From: Gari tellinella
Taxonomy: Eukaryota > Mollusca > Bivalvia > Cardiida > Psammobiidae
Length of the DNA stretch: 64,000 nt
Direction: 5' to 3'
NCBI GenBank assembly: GCA_922989275.2
Contig: OV277864.1
Coordinates: 53,939,550 to 54,003,549 of the forward strand
A program made the position numbers and the translations under genes. The notes beneath the pieces are model-generated. The model saw only the letters and a program-made list of their open reading frames with translations, was not told the origin of the DNA and ran no database searches. Of this stretch, positions 9,240-19,994 are shown one piece after another. Every line of letters begins with the position of its first letter. The stretch's first letter is position 1.

Positions 9240-9560
9240 ACAGTCGAAACTCGATAGTTCGAACTCGCGTTAGTTCAAACATACCCATATTTGAAAGTTA
9301 AAACATGGCTTTGCCACGTTAAAACTTTGACATATTGGTATGTTTGACTTAAGCGAAATCGACTTATCGAAATCCAACTTTTGAAATACTGATTTGATCG
9401 ATTTTAAGCGAGTTCATAGTTCCATAAACCAAACAATTTAAAACGGTATTCTATAGCTTTGTTCTGCTAAATAAGCAGAACAGAACTTAATACTACATTG
9501 TACCACAATCTATCTTCGATTACTCAAACTCGTTTAATCGAACTTAACCTTAACTCAAAG
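9240..9560. mobile_element. Family J element, copy 1
   Basis: CAGTCGAAACTCGATAGTTC opens the element and related words (TTCGAACTCG, CGACTTATCGAAATC, ACTCAAACTCG, TTAATCGAACTTA) recur inverted toward 9545. An internal hairpin surrounds CATGGCTTTGCCACGTT. The CAGT..TTCGAACTCG ends resemble pogo/Tigger-type termini (inference). The right end is uncertain. Confidence 0.5.
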
Positions 9561-9638
9561 TTACAATATGTGCCATAGATACGTTTCAAATGTGAAACAA
9601 GGTTTCGAGTTATAATTCAACAGATAAAATATGGCTTA

Positions 9639-9838
9639 ATCCATTTGTGCCCACTATCCCATATATGGGACAAAGGCAAACAATGTAGACTCTGACCAGA
9701 CGCAACACTGTTTGCTGATAGTAATTTCAATATAAAACAAAATAGAAATGAAAAGTTTGACCAACCATCCATTTGATAAAAAAAAAATGGACTAATCCGA
9801 TATATAAACATGGAAGAATCCACTGGGCGTAAATGGGT
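9639..9838 (+). mobile_element. Family F element, copy 1 (core collapsed)
   Basis: TA flanks; ATCCATTTGTGCCCACTATC to GGGCGTAAATGGGT, with CCCATATATGGGAC near the left. The central palindrome has shrunk to GACCAGACGCAACACTGTTT. Confidence 0.75.
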
Positions 9839-9904
9839 TAATTCAAAGCATAGAAGTTTGGTTGTTATTACCACTTTCTAATCGATTTGAAGACTTGTTG
9901 GTTA

Positions 9905-10885
9905 GAAAAACAAATAAAGAGTGAGCAACCAATGTACAGTATAACCTCTCTATTACGACCACAAAATATTGTCAAATATAAGCCGTCTAAGACAGGTGCT
10001 GCTTAAAGCAATGTGAAAGTGAAAATTTATCTTTCACATTGCTCTAAGCTGTCACCTGCCTTTTATACAGACAATTAGCCTTCTTTTTAGTAGTTGTAAT
10101 AGAGAGGTTCTTCTGTATTTGTTATACGGGCAATTTAACAGAGAGAGTAAAACCTATGTATTTGTTATTTGGGCAATCGAACAAAGAGTGTTGAACCAAT
10201 TTATTTATTCTGCGGGAAAGCAAACAAAAATGTGAAACCAATGTATTTTTTATTCGGCCAATCAAACGAATTATATTTAAACAATACATTTGCTATACGG
10301 GCACTGAAACAAATAGTGTAGGACCAATGTATTTGTTATATGGGCACTCGAGAAAAAAAAAGATGATTTAAAGTAATCGAACAAGGAATGTGAGACCAAT
10401 GTATTTGTTATACGGGCAAACAAAAAACGATTGTGGAAACAATATATTTATTATATGGGCACTCGAACAAAGACTGTGGAGTAAATGAATTTGTTATTAG
10501 AGTAATCGAACAAGGAATATGAGACCAATGTATTTGTTATACGGGCAATCAAAAAACGATTGTGGAAGCAATATATTTGTTATATGGGCACTCGAACAAA
10601 GAGTGCGGAATAAATGAATTTGTTATTCGGGTAATCTATACAAGAGTGTGACGCCAATGCATTTGTTGTACGGGCAGTCAAACAAAGAGTGTAGAACGAA
10701 TGTATTTGTTATACGGGAAATTGTTTGTTAGCAAATCGAACAATGTGTGTGGAATTTATGTATTTGTACTACGAGCAAATTGAACAAAGAGCGTGAGTAC
10801 TAGCGTGAACTATGGAACCAATGTATTGGGGCAAATCGAACAAAAGTGTGCAACCAATGTATTTGTTTTACGGGCAAATAGGTAA
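9905..10885 (+). repeat. 43-bp minisatellite with 129-bp higher-order repeat
   Basis: About twenty diverged copies of a 43-bp unit (ACCAATGTATTTGTTATACG then GGCAATCGAACAAAGAGTGT). Variant order repeats every three units: GAGACCAATGTATTTG at 10392 recurs at 10521, exactly 129 bp later, with matching neighbours (CAAAAAACGATTGTGG, AGTAAATGAATTTG or ATAAATGAATTTG). An E element interrupts the left edge. Confidence 0.85.
9937..10115 (+). mobile_element. Family E element, copy 3, inserted in the minisatellite
   Basis: CAGTATAACCTCTCTATTAC to GTAATAGAGAGGTTCTTCTG, flanked by TA. Excising it with one TA restores ACCAATG-TA-TTTGTTATACGG, the exact minisatellite unit. The core is simplified (CAATGTGAAAGTGAAAATTT). 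Confidence 0.85.
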
Positions 10886-11238
10886 ATTTCTGTTTCCAAA
10901 GAATTCTGATTTTTTTTAGAAAACGCACAGAAACGTAGCTCGGCCGACTTCTAACAATCATCCATCTCTGATCATTGACCTCTCTTATTGAAACTATCGT
11001 TTGAGTCTCCCTTGGTAGTCTATTTCGACTCCCATATATTGCAGACGACATATGGCGCCCAGGAAATTCGATCATGCGCAGTCACTGCCCTCTGAGGGTA
11101 ACAATACACATCTTGGTCGCGTGAAGCTTCTGCATTAAATTGTTTGTGTTCTGAGAAATTCACGTTCAGCCAGCGGTAGGATTCGAACTCAAGACCTTCC
11201 GAGTCAAGGCCAGACGCTTGACAAAAACGCCATGGTTA
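10886..11238. other. Unassigned sequence with a tRNA-like SINE remnant
   Basis: 11160-11235 on the minus strand has a B-box (GAGTTCGAATCC) and a tRNA-like preceding arm (GTCTGGCCTTGACTC), typical of a SINE head. 10886-11110 holds an open frame on the minus strand starting beside CTGCGCATGATCG, but its composition and decay into the minisatellite argue against a gene. Confidence 0.4.
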
Positions 11239-11461
11239 GCTCTTTAGCTGCCAAGTTTTATCGAAATATCAAAATAGCGTCTGCATTGGAAGGGTCGTCT
11301 GCTATATTTTTAAGTCAACTTTAGGACTGTTTTGACTGAAGAAAAGTCGATACGAGTATCAAACAATTTGGATCCTGATCAGACACCGCGTTACGCGGCG
11401 TCTGATCAGAATCCAAATTGTTTGCAAAGTCGCCTTTTGGCGAAATTGGCAGTGAAAGAGT
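11239..11461 (+). mobile_element. Family B element, B2 subtype
   Basis: TA flanks; GCTCTTTAGCTGCC left and GGCAGTGAAAGAGT right. Core GACACCGCGTTACGCGGCGT inside CAATTTGGATCCTGATC. Confidence 0.8.
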
Positions 11462-11734
11462 TAATTTTCAAAGGCAACCATATGTTCTGAATAGGCCGGG
11501 GATATTTTAGGACGACTGTTAGGTTCAGTTCTATTTCTGCCTTTTATCTTCCAGACAGAAATTGTGCTAGATGTTCAAGCATATAAATCTGCTGATGTGC
11601 ATCAAGACATTTTTCTCTATCTTATTGCACCTGCAAAACACCTCACCCTTACCAAGCTAAATACTGCCGTCTGCTTAAATAAATCGTCTGAAAAAATATT
11701 ACAAATCAGTTTATATGATTGAAGTTAAGTTATA

Positions 11735-12152
11735 AATGAGTAAGAAACAGTTCGGATCAAGATCAGAAGCCGCGTTATACGCGGCGTCTGTTCTGGATAC
11801 AAACTTTTATCAAATTATAGCCAAGTTGCGCCAAGCATAGTAATGTTAATGTTATATAATATTGTACAGGAAGCGGTATATTATGATAAAACTGACACTT
11901 ATAATGTTTATTACCTATTTCCCTATCTAATAAAACTTGATGCTCATAATATTACCGGTGTATTTGCCCCCTTCACTGCCTTACCCCGAGTGAAATGGTT
12001 ATTTGCAAACAATTTGGATCCTGAACAGGCGTCTGATAATGACCCAAACTGTTTGACACTCATAACAAAATTTATTAAATCAAAATACCTGAAATTTAGA
12101 GAAATATAAACAGACGTCAATTGTTTCAAAACATATGACGTCACAGCAATAA
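11735..12152. mobile_element. Two damaged B elements
   Basis: 11735-11815 retains only the core (AAACAGTTCGGATCAAGATC). 11968-12152 keeps CCTTCACTGCCTTACCCCGA, a core missing its left stem, the AAACAGACGTCAATTG arm and a CRE TGACGTCA at 12136-12143. Confidence 0.65.
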
Positions 12153-12712
12153 TTGGTAAATGGCTTTAACTCCTTCATTGATGCAATACCGTCTACTGAA
12201 AAACTGTCTTCTGTTTGCCTAAATTTAAAGTTTATTGTATATTAATCAGACGCATAACTTTGGGTGTCTGGTCAGGGTCAAATTTGTACAATTCAGTGTA
12301 TTTAGCCATTGAATGGATTAACAAAATGTGAAGAACAAGCAAATTTTGGTTGATAAGACCTGTTTATAATTAGAAAAACATACGTTTTGATACTGTCAAT
12401 TGATAACTTAATATTCTACAACAACTAGCTTTACTTTTATCTTGTCTTAGCTCTTTCCTTCGCGGAACTTCCGTTTAGAGCATTTACCTATACATGTACT
12501 TCGCAGAGAAAAAAATAATTTCATTATACCAATGTGCTATGATAAAGATCCATAGCATTTTCCTAAATGCTGACAGATAGTTGTTTTAAACAGATTGCAG
12601 AAAGCAGAAGTCTGCTTAATTTAGATATCTGTTGTAGATCTTCTTTTAGTCTTCCAAAAAGTATAATGTCTCAAACATCGATAATAAGCATAGTGGAAAG
12701 CTAGTTATTTTA
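12153..12712. other. No gene; isolated core fragment
   Basis: 12245-12300 has a remnant of the hairpin core (CAGACGCATAACTTTGGGTG). The rest is AT-rich and unassigned. Confidence 0.4.
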
Positions 12713-12930
12713 AAACCCCTTCACTGGCATGGCGTCATCAATTTTAAACTAGTGTCGTCTGCTTTTATTTCTTAAATTTTAATTTTTGCTATTTTGACTG
12801 AAGAAATATTGAAATGAGTGTCAAACAGTTTGAATCCTGATCAGACACCGCATAACGCGGCGTTTGATCAGGATCCAAACTGTTTGCAAAAAAAAAACTG
12901 TTGTGCTCGGGGTAAGGCAGTGAAGGGGTT
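12713..12930 (+). mobile_element. Family B element, nearly complete
   Basis: AACCCCTTCACTGGCATGGC to GGTAAGGCAGTGAAGGGGTT. Arm TCGTCTGCTTTTATTTCTTA, core CACCGCATAACGCGGCGT. A poly-A slippage lies beside the right core arm. Confidence 0.85.
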
Positions 12931-13207
12931 AAAACGTTCATTCCTTTGGACTTACTGCTTGATCTTGATCTAATAGCAAGACTAAATTTATTAAGTATTT
13001 TCAACTTGGATGAATTACGATACCTAATTAAAATTCAGCCGGTTTCTAAGAATTTATTGTGCAATATATCCCGTTTAATGGCTCAAATGGACGCGATTAG
13101 CTTGAATATATTGCACCGCAATGTATTTAAATGAGCAACCCTTTAAATGCCCAAATACCTCTTTTCTACAAAAAATGAATTTATTAGCATGCATTTTGTT
13201 CATTAAT

Positions 13208-13545
13208 ACAGTGCTCCGTCTCTACAACAACATCCAGTGGAAGACAAGAAGTACGGTGGAGAATCTGTTATTCTTTCCCAAAAAACGCGTTTACGCTAAA
13301 AAACAATTATTTGCAGTACAAACAGTTTGGAGCCAGATCAGACACCGGGTAACCCGGTGTCTGATCAGGCTCCAAACTGTTTGCCACCAAGATAAACATG
13401 AAATATCAGAATTGTCCGAAAGTCGTTCTTTTCTACGTTTTAGCGCTTTGCGTTCGTTTGCGTTTAAACGGGAAAGAATAACAGATTCTCCACTGTATGT
13501 GTGTGTTTCGGAGAGAGTTGTTGTAGGGAGGGAAATCGACTTACA
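13208..13545 (+). mobile_element. R element split by an A element
   Basis: CAGTGCTCCGTCTCTACAAC (13209-13228) is the R left end and GAGAGTTGTTGTAGGGAGGG (13511-13530) part of its right end. A sits between at 13254-13495. The R terminal GAGCACTG is mutated to AAATCGAC. Confidence 0.65.
13254..13495 (+). mobile_element. Family A element, copy 4, inside R
   Basis: TA flanks at 13252-13253 and 13496-13497. Core stem reads GACACCGGGTAACCCGGTGT, with a compensated change that keeps the hairpin paired. Confidence 0.85.
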
Positions 13546-14124
13546 TTATATCTTCGAATACACCAGATGTGTTCTGATATGTTTAACCACTTTCTTCAAT
13601 AGTTCTGATGTATTTACAACTTCTGCTATCATATTTTGTATTCCATTCTGAATTTAAGAACCTTTTGATGTGTGGCATCATAAACATAGTGAGTATGACC
13701 CTGACCAAACGCTAAGTAACCTGTCGACTGAGCAGGACCAAAACTGTTTGCGACTCACCTTAAGTTGCATGAACTACGATTTTAAAAGACCTGCCACTTT
13801 CTACGGCATTGCAGTTCATCCACATTTGGTTTAAACAGGAATTAAAGCATTATAGTGTCTTTGCCCACTCTATGCGATGTAAGCTCCTTATAGAATATCT
13901 GTTGTTTGTCAGTTGGGTGTTAATTCTATTCAACTCAGAACAAAATCTCCATTATTCAAAATCTTCCTAAAAGATCAAATTATATTCAACTATTAATTTA
14001 ATTTCTAAGATCGTTTGTCTAGAACGCTGTCAGTGTTAGAGGTAGTGGCATCCAGTGGTTTCGTTCCCTGTGAAATTATTCGACAATATCGTAAATTATT
14101 ACTGCATAAAACACTTTCTTTTAC
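13546..14124. other. No gene; decayed B-like core
   Basis: 13690-13760 keeps TGACCCTGACCAAACGCTAA and GCAGGACCAAAACTGTTTG from a hairpin core. The remainder shows no supported feature. Confidence 0.4.
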
Positions 14125-14409
14125 TTAACTCTTCACCCCATACAACCCTGCTTCTAGATTTTGAAGATATATGATCACTTAAAGTAAATGAAGGTCGAAT
14201 TCAGCGTATTCTGCTTTCCTTTAAACCTACTTTAGGCTACTATCTATATACTAGGAATTATAAAATATTTCTGATACTGCGGCGTCTGAGTCAACGCAGT
14301 TCGCTGATAAGAATTTTTTTATTATTTTAAATTAGACCAGGCACCCCTTACATAAAAAATGGACTAATCCAATATGTAAGCATGGAAGAATCAACTAGGC
14401 GCAAATTGG
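14125..14409. mobile_element. D fragment followed by F fragment
   Basis: 14125-14275 is D-like (CTTCACCCCATACAACCCTG, TATTCTGCTTTCC). 14290-14409 is the right half of F (GACCAGGCACCCC, AAAAATGGACTAATCCAATA, ending CAAATTGG before TA). Confidence 0.6.
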
Positions 14410-14582
14410 TAAATACTTATACCGATATTTCGTCCGTCAAAATGCCTAAAAGGTATGATTTTAATAAAGAGGTAAGTGACATTTTAGCAGACTGTAACAT
14501 GTCATTAAAATACCTATTTTACTCCTGAACCTTTCAATGATAAAAAAAAAACAAAAAAAAAAAAAACATCGTGAGGTGTTTA

Positions 14583-14772
14583 CCCCTTCACCGCCATATT
14601 GTCGTCAGCTTCAATAATTTTGTCTGCACTATCGTTTCAAAGTTAGGTTTAAGGTAGTATCAAAACAAGTGGCAAACAGTTTTGATCCTGATCAGACGCC
14701 GCGTTAAGCGTCGTCTGATCAGAATCAAAATGTTTGCAAATGCTCTTTATGTCTTCATTGAGAGAGAAGGTT
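14583..14772 (+). mobile_element. Family B element, B2-like
   Basis: CCCCTTCACCGCCATATTGT left end; core GACGCCGCGTTAAGCGTCGT inside GTTTTGATCCTGATCA; right end GAGAGAGAAGGTT before TA. Preceded by an A-rich run with single C interruptions (14540-14566). Confidence 0.7.
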
Positions 14773-15117
14773 TAATACAGTCGCCAAAAGGCTTGTTTTT
14801 ATTCATCTATCATGCGTTTCTTCTCTTGCTTATTTGAATGGATTTTAAAGACAGCCATAGCATTTTGTTAAAACGGTATGGTTGCCTAGATTAATGGAAA
14901 TTGTATGTATTTTAGACTATCATGTATATACAATATATGTGGTTGGTATCTTATTAGATGTATATAAGTATGTGCAATAGTTTAAAGGACAGTGAATGTA
15001 AATTTCACTGAACATAGTCTCTTATAATTCATTTATGAATGGTATGGTTACGTTGTATCTTATGATGTATTTCCTGTTGTATTTATATTTGTTGTAACCA
15101 TGATGAGACTCTAATCT
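14773..15117. other. No gene seen
   Basis: AT-rich sequence; no family or exon recognised. Confidence 0.5.
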
Positions 15118-15278
15118 AGGAATAAACAACATATTTTTGACGTTCATGACGGTATGACCACATTAGCTTCGCAGGGGGTAAATTCCGTAAACGCCCGAAG
15201 GGCGTTTTCGATAAATTTACCCCCCGAAGCTAATGTAGTCATACCGTCATGAGCGGCAAAGAGATGTTGTTTATTCCT
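15118..15278. mobile_element. O fold-back: near-perfect 161-bp hairpin
   Basis: AGGAATAAACAACAT is mirrored by ATGTTGTTTATTCCT. The inner stem GACGGTATGACCACATTAGC pairs with GCTAATGTAGTCATACCGTC, and the tip is AACGCCCGAAGGGCGTT. No coding frame and no clear target duplication. Confidence 0.75.
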
Positions 15279-15925
15279 TATATTTATATTTATATTTTCT
15301 GTCTTGTCAATTTAATGTGTTTATTGGCCAGATTTGTTTTTCTGTATAAGAATTTATCATATACCGGTCAAAGAGGTTTGATAGATGTAATGTCGATGTA
15401 ATAGCCATTCCAGTTTCTAAATATGGTGAGAAAGTAGTCCCAACTACATGTACTGTAACTGTATTAAAAATTCAGGATTTTTTCCAGTAAACTTTCTCTC
15501 TGTGAATGGAAATGACTTACAAGGCAAACAAATAACAGTGCAACTTGAATATCTATTGCAAAAGCACATTCTAAAATTACAGGTCGCGGTTGTTTTCTTA
15601 ACCCATTTACACACATAGCAACGCGATGGCAACGACCTATGGGTCTGTATCACTGTGTCATATTACCGTCGACCAATGGGAGCTTAGTGTTAAGTGCCCG
15701 ATGTAGTCTATTTGAAGAAGTCCACGGATAGCACGGGGGAAATCCGAACTGGTTAAATCCAGATTCGAATAGTAGGTTCATCGGCAGATGACTGCATATT
15801 TTTTAATAGGATTACATAAGGACTTTACAGGTTGAATGTAAATATTAAAGAATGAACTGAACTGGATATTATCAAATAGTTGGTTTTTCCGCAGGGATAA
15901 AACATTTTGTCGAATTCGCTTATTA
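15279..15925. other. No gene seen
   Basis: Contains (TATTTA)n-like text at 15281-15297 and no splice-bounded frame. The small minus-strand frame at 15444-15653 has no protein-like features. Confidence 0.4.
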
Positions 15926-16171
15926 CAGTGGATAATCTGTTATTCTTTCCCAATAAACGCGTTTACGCTAAAACTATTATTTACAATATAAACAGTTTGG
16001 AGCCAGATCAGACGCCGGGTAACCCGGCGTCTGATCAGGCTCCAAACTGTTTGCCACCAAGATAAACATGAATTATCAGAATTGTCTAAAAATTGTTCTT
16101 TTCTACGTTTTAGTGCTTTGCGTTTGCGTACGTTTGCGTTTAAACAGGAAAGAGTAACAGATTCTCCACTG
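15926..16171 (+). mobile_element. Family A element, copy 5
   Basis: TA flanks at 15924-15925 and 16172-16173; left end CAGTGGATAATCTG. Core intact. 16172-16530 beyond it holds nothing recognised. Confidence 0.85.
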
Positions 16172-16530
16172 TACCCAATTTAACAACTATGAAATGAAAT
16201 ACGATGACAATCTGTCAAATTTATTTAATTTATTTAAGGTTTGGATGATTCAAGATTGGTATATATGGCTTATTACCAAATAAATAATACATAATAAAAT
16301 ATGTTTATCTGCACTCAAAATAAGATTTTATCATTATGACGTTGACCATCATGTCTTATCACCCCCTTTCACGTTCACTGCAATTCGTCTGCTCGCACAT
16401 ATAGTGTCTGCTTTTATCTCTAACGTTCAGATTCACTTCTAATTTAATGAGTTTAACACCATATGATTTGGTGTTGAAGAGACACACACACTCATCCCAC
16501 TCAAATCTGGAGCCCTGGATAAGTCTGGCC

Positions 16531-16672
16531 CAGCGCTTATAAAGCGTTTGAGTTGGGTCTGATTGCGTTCTCAAACATTTGATTTGCCAGATTTGATTCT
16601 AGGCTAAAATCTGCCCAATCAAATTCTTAAGAATGGTTTCAGACTCAATCCAAACGCCATATAGCCATGTAC
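16531..16672. mobile_element. Family I fold-back, copy 2
   Basis: CAGCGCTTATAAAGCGTTTG and AGTTGGGTCTGATTGCGTTC are mirrored by GACTCAATCCAAACGCC. The right end is damaged (ATATAGCCATG). Confidence 0.65.
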
Positions 16673-17150
16673 CCTGAGTTTCTCATGATTCTGTTCATAG
16701 TTTAGTGATTTTTGCATTCTACACGTTCGCGGATATCAAACAGGACAAAGGTATATGGAAATTACTTCATTTTGTTTGAGGAAATGAAACCGCTATAAGC
16801 TATAATATATCATCAGATTTTAATTGAAATACTTTTTAATTCAAAACCATATCGGAAATATTTCTTCAAACGGAATACAATTTTGACAGCGTCATTATAA
16901 AATGCAATCAATTTTCGTGATTACTCATTTACTTGTTTATACATGTACATGTACAGTGCGCAATTCGTAATTCTTCACCGAGTTACTAGGCATCTGATAT
17001 TGCCGTCTGATCTGGCTACAAAGTGTTTGCATTGAACGTCACTTCCATGGTAAGAATATCATTTATTGGAATAGAACAGAAAATCTTAGTTCTGAATTTT
17101 GACATTACAGCTTATCTTCACAAACGAAATTGAAACGATGCAACACCGAG
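16673..17150. other. No gene; short core fragment
   Basis: 16975-17035 has a degraded hairpin core (GAGTTACTAGGCATCTG, CTGATCTGGCTACAAAGTGT). Otherwise unassigned. Confidence 0.4.
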
Positions 17151-17151
17151 G

Positions 17152-17275
17152 TACAGTGTAGAAGAGAAAAGCAATCGTTTCGCAGTAATATGTAGAAAAT
17201 GACAGCTTTTTGACAATTAAACAGTTTGGAACCTTATCAGATGCCGGGTTACCGAAACGCTATTTCTTGGAAATA
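17152..17275 (+). mobile_element. Truncated A element
   Basis: CAGTGTAGAAGAGAAAAGC, AATATGTAGAAAATGACAG, AAACAGTTTGGAACCTTATC and half a core, then a break in the palindrome loop (GGGTTACC). Confidence 0.6.
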
Positions 17276-17308
17276 ATAATATCATCTCCATACGTTCCTG
17301 ATTGTATA

Positions 17309-17554
17309 CAGTGGAGAATCTGTTATTCTTTCCCAATAAACGCCTTTACGCTAAAACTATTATTTGCAGTGCAAACAGTTTGGAGCCAGATCAGACGCCG
17401 GGTAACCCGGCGTCTGATCAGGCTCCAAACTGTTCGCCACCAAGATAAACAAGAATTATCAGAATTGTCCAAAAGTTGTTCTTTTCTACGTTTTAGTGCT
17501 TTGCGTTTGCGTACGTTTGCGTTTAAACGGGAAAGAATAACAGATTATCCACTG
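17309..17554 (+). mobile_element. Family A element, copy 6
   Basis: TA flanks at 17307-17308 and 17555-17556. A further A fragment follows at 17572-17640 (TCAGTGGAGAACACGTTC, CGAAACGCAAACGCATTGC). Confidence 0.85.
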
Positions 17555-17799
17555 TACCTACATGTATGTTCAGTGGAGAACACGTTCTTTTTTCCCGCTG
17601 AAACGAAACGCAAACGCATTGCTATTAAATGTAGAAAATTAATCATTTCCCGAGGGTACCACAAGAGAATATCGGCGATCGAGTCTATTTTAGCATCAGC
17701 TTAAGTCGATAGTAAAGACTAGGTGTTGAATTGCGCTGTTTACCTTGTATCTATAATAGAAGTATAGTGAAAAAAAAAAAAAAAAAGTATGTGTCAAGT

Positions 17800-17990
17800 A
17801 CCTGTGCTCTGTCCCCGCATGCCGGGTCCCGGGTTCGAATCCCACCAGAGCTCAATAATTTGTTTTTCATTGAAATACATTTTTTAAACAGAATTTCTTA
17901 TCCTAAACTTACTCTTACCCGTTTATATAAGCGTTTGAAGTATATTTACAAATTGATATTTTTAAAAGCTAAATCTGGTTGCGAGCCTCT
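17800..17990 (+). mobile_element. Truncated G element (right part with B-box)
   Basis: Begins within the tRNA-like segment (GGGTTCGAATCCCACCAGAG) and runs to the right terminus GGTTGCGAGCCTCT followed by TTAA at 17991-17994. The left part is replaced by a 17-A run and unrelated sequence. Confidence 0.75.
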
Positions 17991-18130
17991 TTAAGCTGCC
18001 ATCGGCTAGGAAATAGAACAGTTTGCTTCTGCCGCACATTCATGACTATATTCAGTGGGGCTATTTTCTAAAGCTGAGAAGTAAAGAAAAAGGCGTGAAA
18101 ATGCGTATTTATGGTGACGATAATCAAATT
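17991..18130 (+). mobile_element. D fragment flanking G
   Basis: TTAAGCTGCCATCGGCTAGG, TTCATGACTATATTCAGTG and GGCGTGAAAATGCGTATTTA match the D right half, so this G copy, like the one at 1795, sits at the TTTAAG of a D stem. Confidence 0.65.
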
Positions 18131-18239
18131 ATCTTACATCACCATTTGAAAAAGAGTGGGTTACACATATGGTTATACAATGTAAGTGAAATGGTTACCA
18201 TCACGACTTCAACCCTTTGACATCAAGCATATTTTATAC

Positions 18240-18385
18240 AGAAAAATAGTTCATATGCCATACATGGCAAACATCAGAGTCTGCACGACCTAGGTGATAC
18301 GCCGCGTAACGAGGGTCTCATCAGGGTCTACGCTGTTTGCCAATGTCCATTTAAGTAGAGACACTAGGCTTCAATGGGTTAATAA
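18240..18385 (+). mobile_element. F-related hairpin fragment
   Basis: CATGGCAAACATCAGAGTC, a broken stem (GATACGCCGCGTAACG) and GGGTCTACGCTGTTTGCCAA, ending CTTCAATGGGT before TA. From 18386 to 18809 there is a fragment of core (TGATCAGGTTCCAATC) but no gene. Confidence 0.55.
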
Positions 18386-18809
18386 AAGAATCAAAACGTT
18401 TTGATTTCTGTTCGCGTCTGATCAGGTTCCAATCTATTTACAACTGAAAATACCAGTGCACTGGCACTACCAGGGTAATGCATGAGTTAATAAAACATGA
18501 ACAATCTAGCTACTGGAAAAGGAAAACATAATTTATGAAATAAACTAACACCTGAGATCTAATGTTTTGTTTTAAGATATAAAAACGAGTTCATGTTAAA
18601 AGGTTAACCTAAGCTAGACTTAGTAATTTATATTTTATTTTCTATACATGTAGATGGTTGTAAGCTTGCAAGTTGGTAAAACCTATCAGTTAACAATTTT
18701 GTTTTAAAAGTGTAATATCATCTCGCATAAATCGAAAACTTGAACGTATTTCTTCCGTGGACTCTATAATGGTCATATATATCAAAAAGCTATAACCTAT
18801 TAAGTTGTA

Positions 18810-19046
18810 CAGTAGAGAGGATTATATTCTTTGCCAATAAACGCGTTTACGCTTAAACTATTATTTCTATATCAAACAGTTTGGAGCCAGATCAGACGCC
18901 GGGTAACCCGGCGTCTGATCAGGCTCCAAACTGGTTGCCTTTCAGATTAAAACGAATGGTTATAATTGTCCTAAAGTTGTCCTTTTCTACGTTTCATTGC
19001 GATGCGTTTGCGTTTTAAACGGGAAAGAATAACGTCTTCTCCACTG
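18810..19046 (+). mobile_element. Family A element, copy 7 (diverged ends)
   Basis: TA flanks; left end CAGTAGAGAGGATTATATTC, right end AACGTCTTCTCCACTG. This end variant (ACGTCTTCTCC) recurs at 24626, 30797 and 39158, marking a subfamily. Confidence 0.8.
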
Positions 19047-19110
19047 TACGCTAACAAATCTTAACACTTGCTAATATACCGAGAATTGAATAAGCTTCCT
19101 CTTGCCCTTA

Positions 19111-19328
19111 ACCCATTTGTGCCCTCGATCCCATATATGGGACATAGGCAAACAGTGTAGACTCTGATCAGACGCCGCATTATGCGGCGTCTGATCAGAG
19201 TCTACACTGTTTGCTAATAGGAATTTCAATATAAAAAATGAAAATGAAAATTTTGACCAGGCATCCCTTTGATAAAAAATGGACTACGCCAATATAAAAC
19301 ATGGAAGAATTCACCAGGCGTAAATGGG
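19111..19328 (+). mobile_element. Family F element, copy 3 (best preserved)
   Basis: TA at 19109-19110 and 19329-19330. ACCCATTTGTGCCCTCGATC, CCCATATATGGGAC, then a perfect core GACGCCGCATTATGCGGCGT inside GTGTAGACTCTGATCA, then AAAAAATGGACTACGCC and CAGGCGTAAATGGGT. Confidence 0.85.
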
Positions 19329-19994
19329 TAAATTAGGTGTGAGACGTAATCATTTTCTGTTTAAACGTAACAAAAGGCAAACGGAGTGATCATCTAGAAA
19401 CACCACCCCGGGCGGAGCTCATGCTTTACCCGAACGTAGGAGGCGATTTGTTAAATCTTGATAGAGGATCTGGAGAGTATCCTTTGTTCTAAATACCTAT
19501 ACGCTGAGGAATCTGGATCTAGACAAGAAGAATTTCGTCGTTTTCAATGTAAGAAAACTGTTTCATGTTCCCATGACCTAGATATTTAAAGGATCAGAAT
19601 CATTTCAATACTAGTTTTTGAGGATTTCAAAATGTTCCTGCACTGCAAATATCAAATATCTGGACATATTAGTTTCATAGAAATGCATATTTCAAGATTT
19701 TACTACATCACTATATGCAGAATTGTGACCACATTCGGGGTCGATGTTTACCAATGGGACAACATTATAACAATCTTGATGGACGACCCAGTTAAAATGT
19801 GGCTAAGCCAAATTTGGTATATTCGAACTAATACGCGAGTTTAAACTAGCTAGATTCGACTGTATGACAATCAATTGTCACAAAATTATTAGAAGGCACT
19901 TATGTGTTATAAAGTATTTAACGCTTTTAACCCAAGTGTCAGAATAAAGTTGTTAGTGAGACTACTCATTAGAATCTATTCTGATAAGTGGTCA
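19329..19994. other. No gene; J right-end fragment
   Basis: 19790-19862 ends CTAGCTAGATTCGACTGTA, the inverted J terminus with a TA flank. The small plus-strand frame at 19632-19844 runs into it and has no independent support. Confidence 0.45.

Noticed and set aside
10130..10885. CRISPR-like array
   Set aside because: Units are contiguous diverged tandem repeats without unique spacers, in a eukaryotic context.
17210..17704. Recurrent protein-like frames through A elements (about 100-176 codons, also at 1048, 2732, 4315, 13121, 29657)
   Set aside because: The same peptide recurs in every A copy on either strand and simply reads the inverted arms and palindrome; frames end wherever the element ends.
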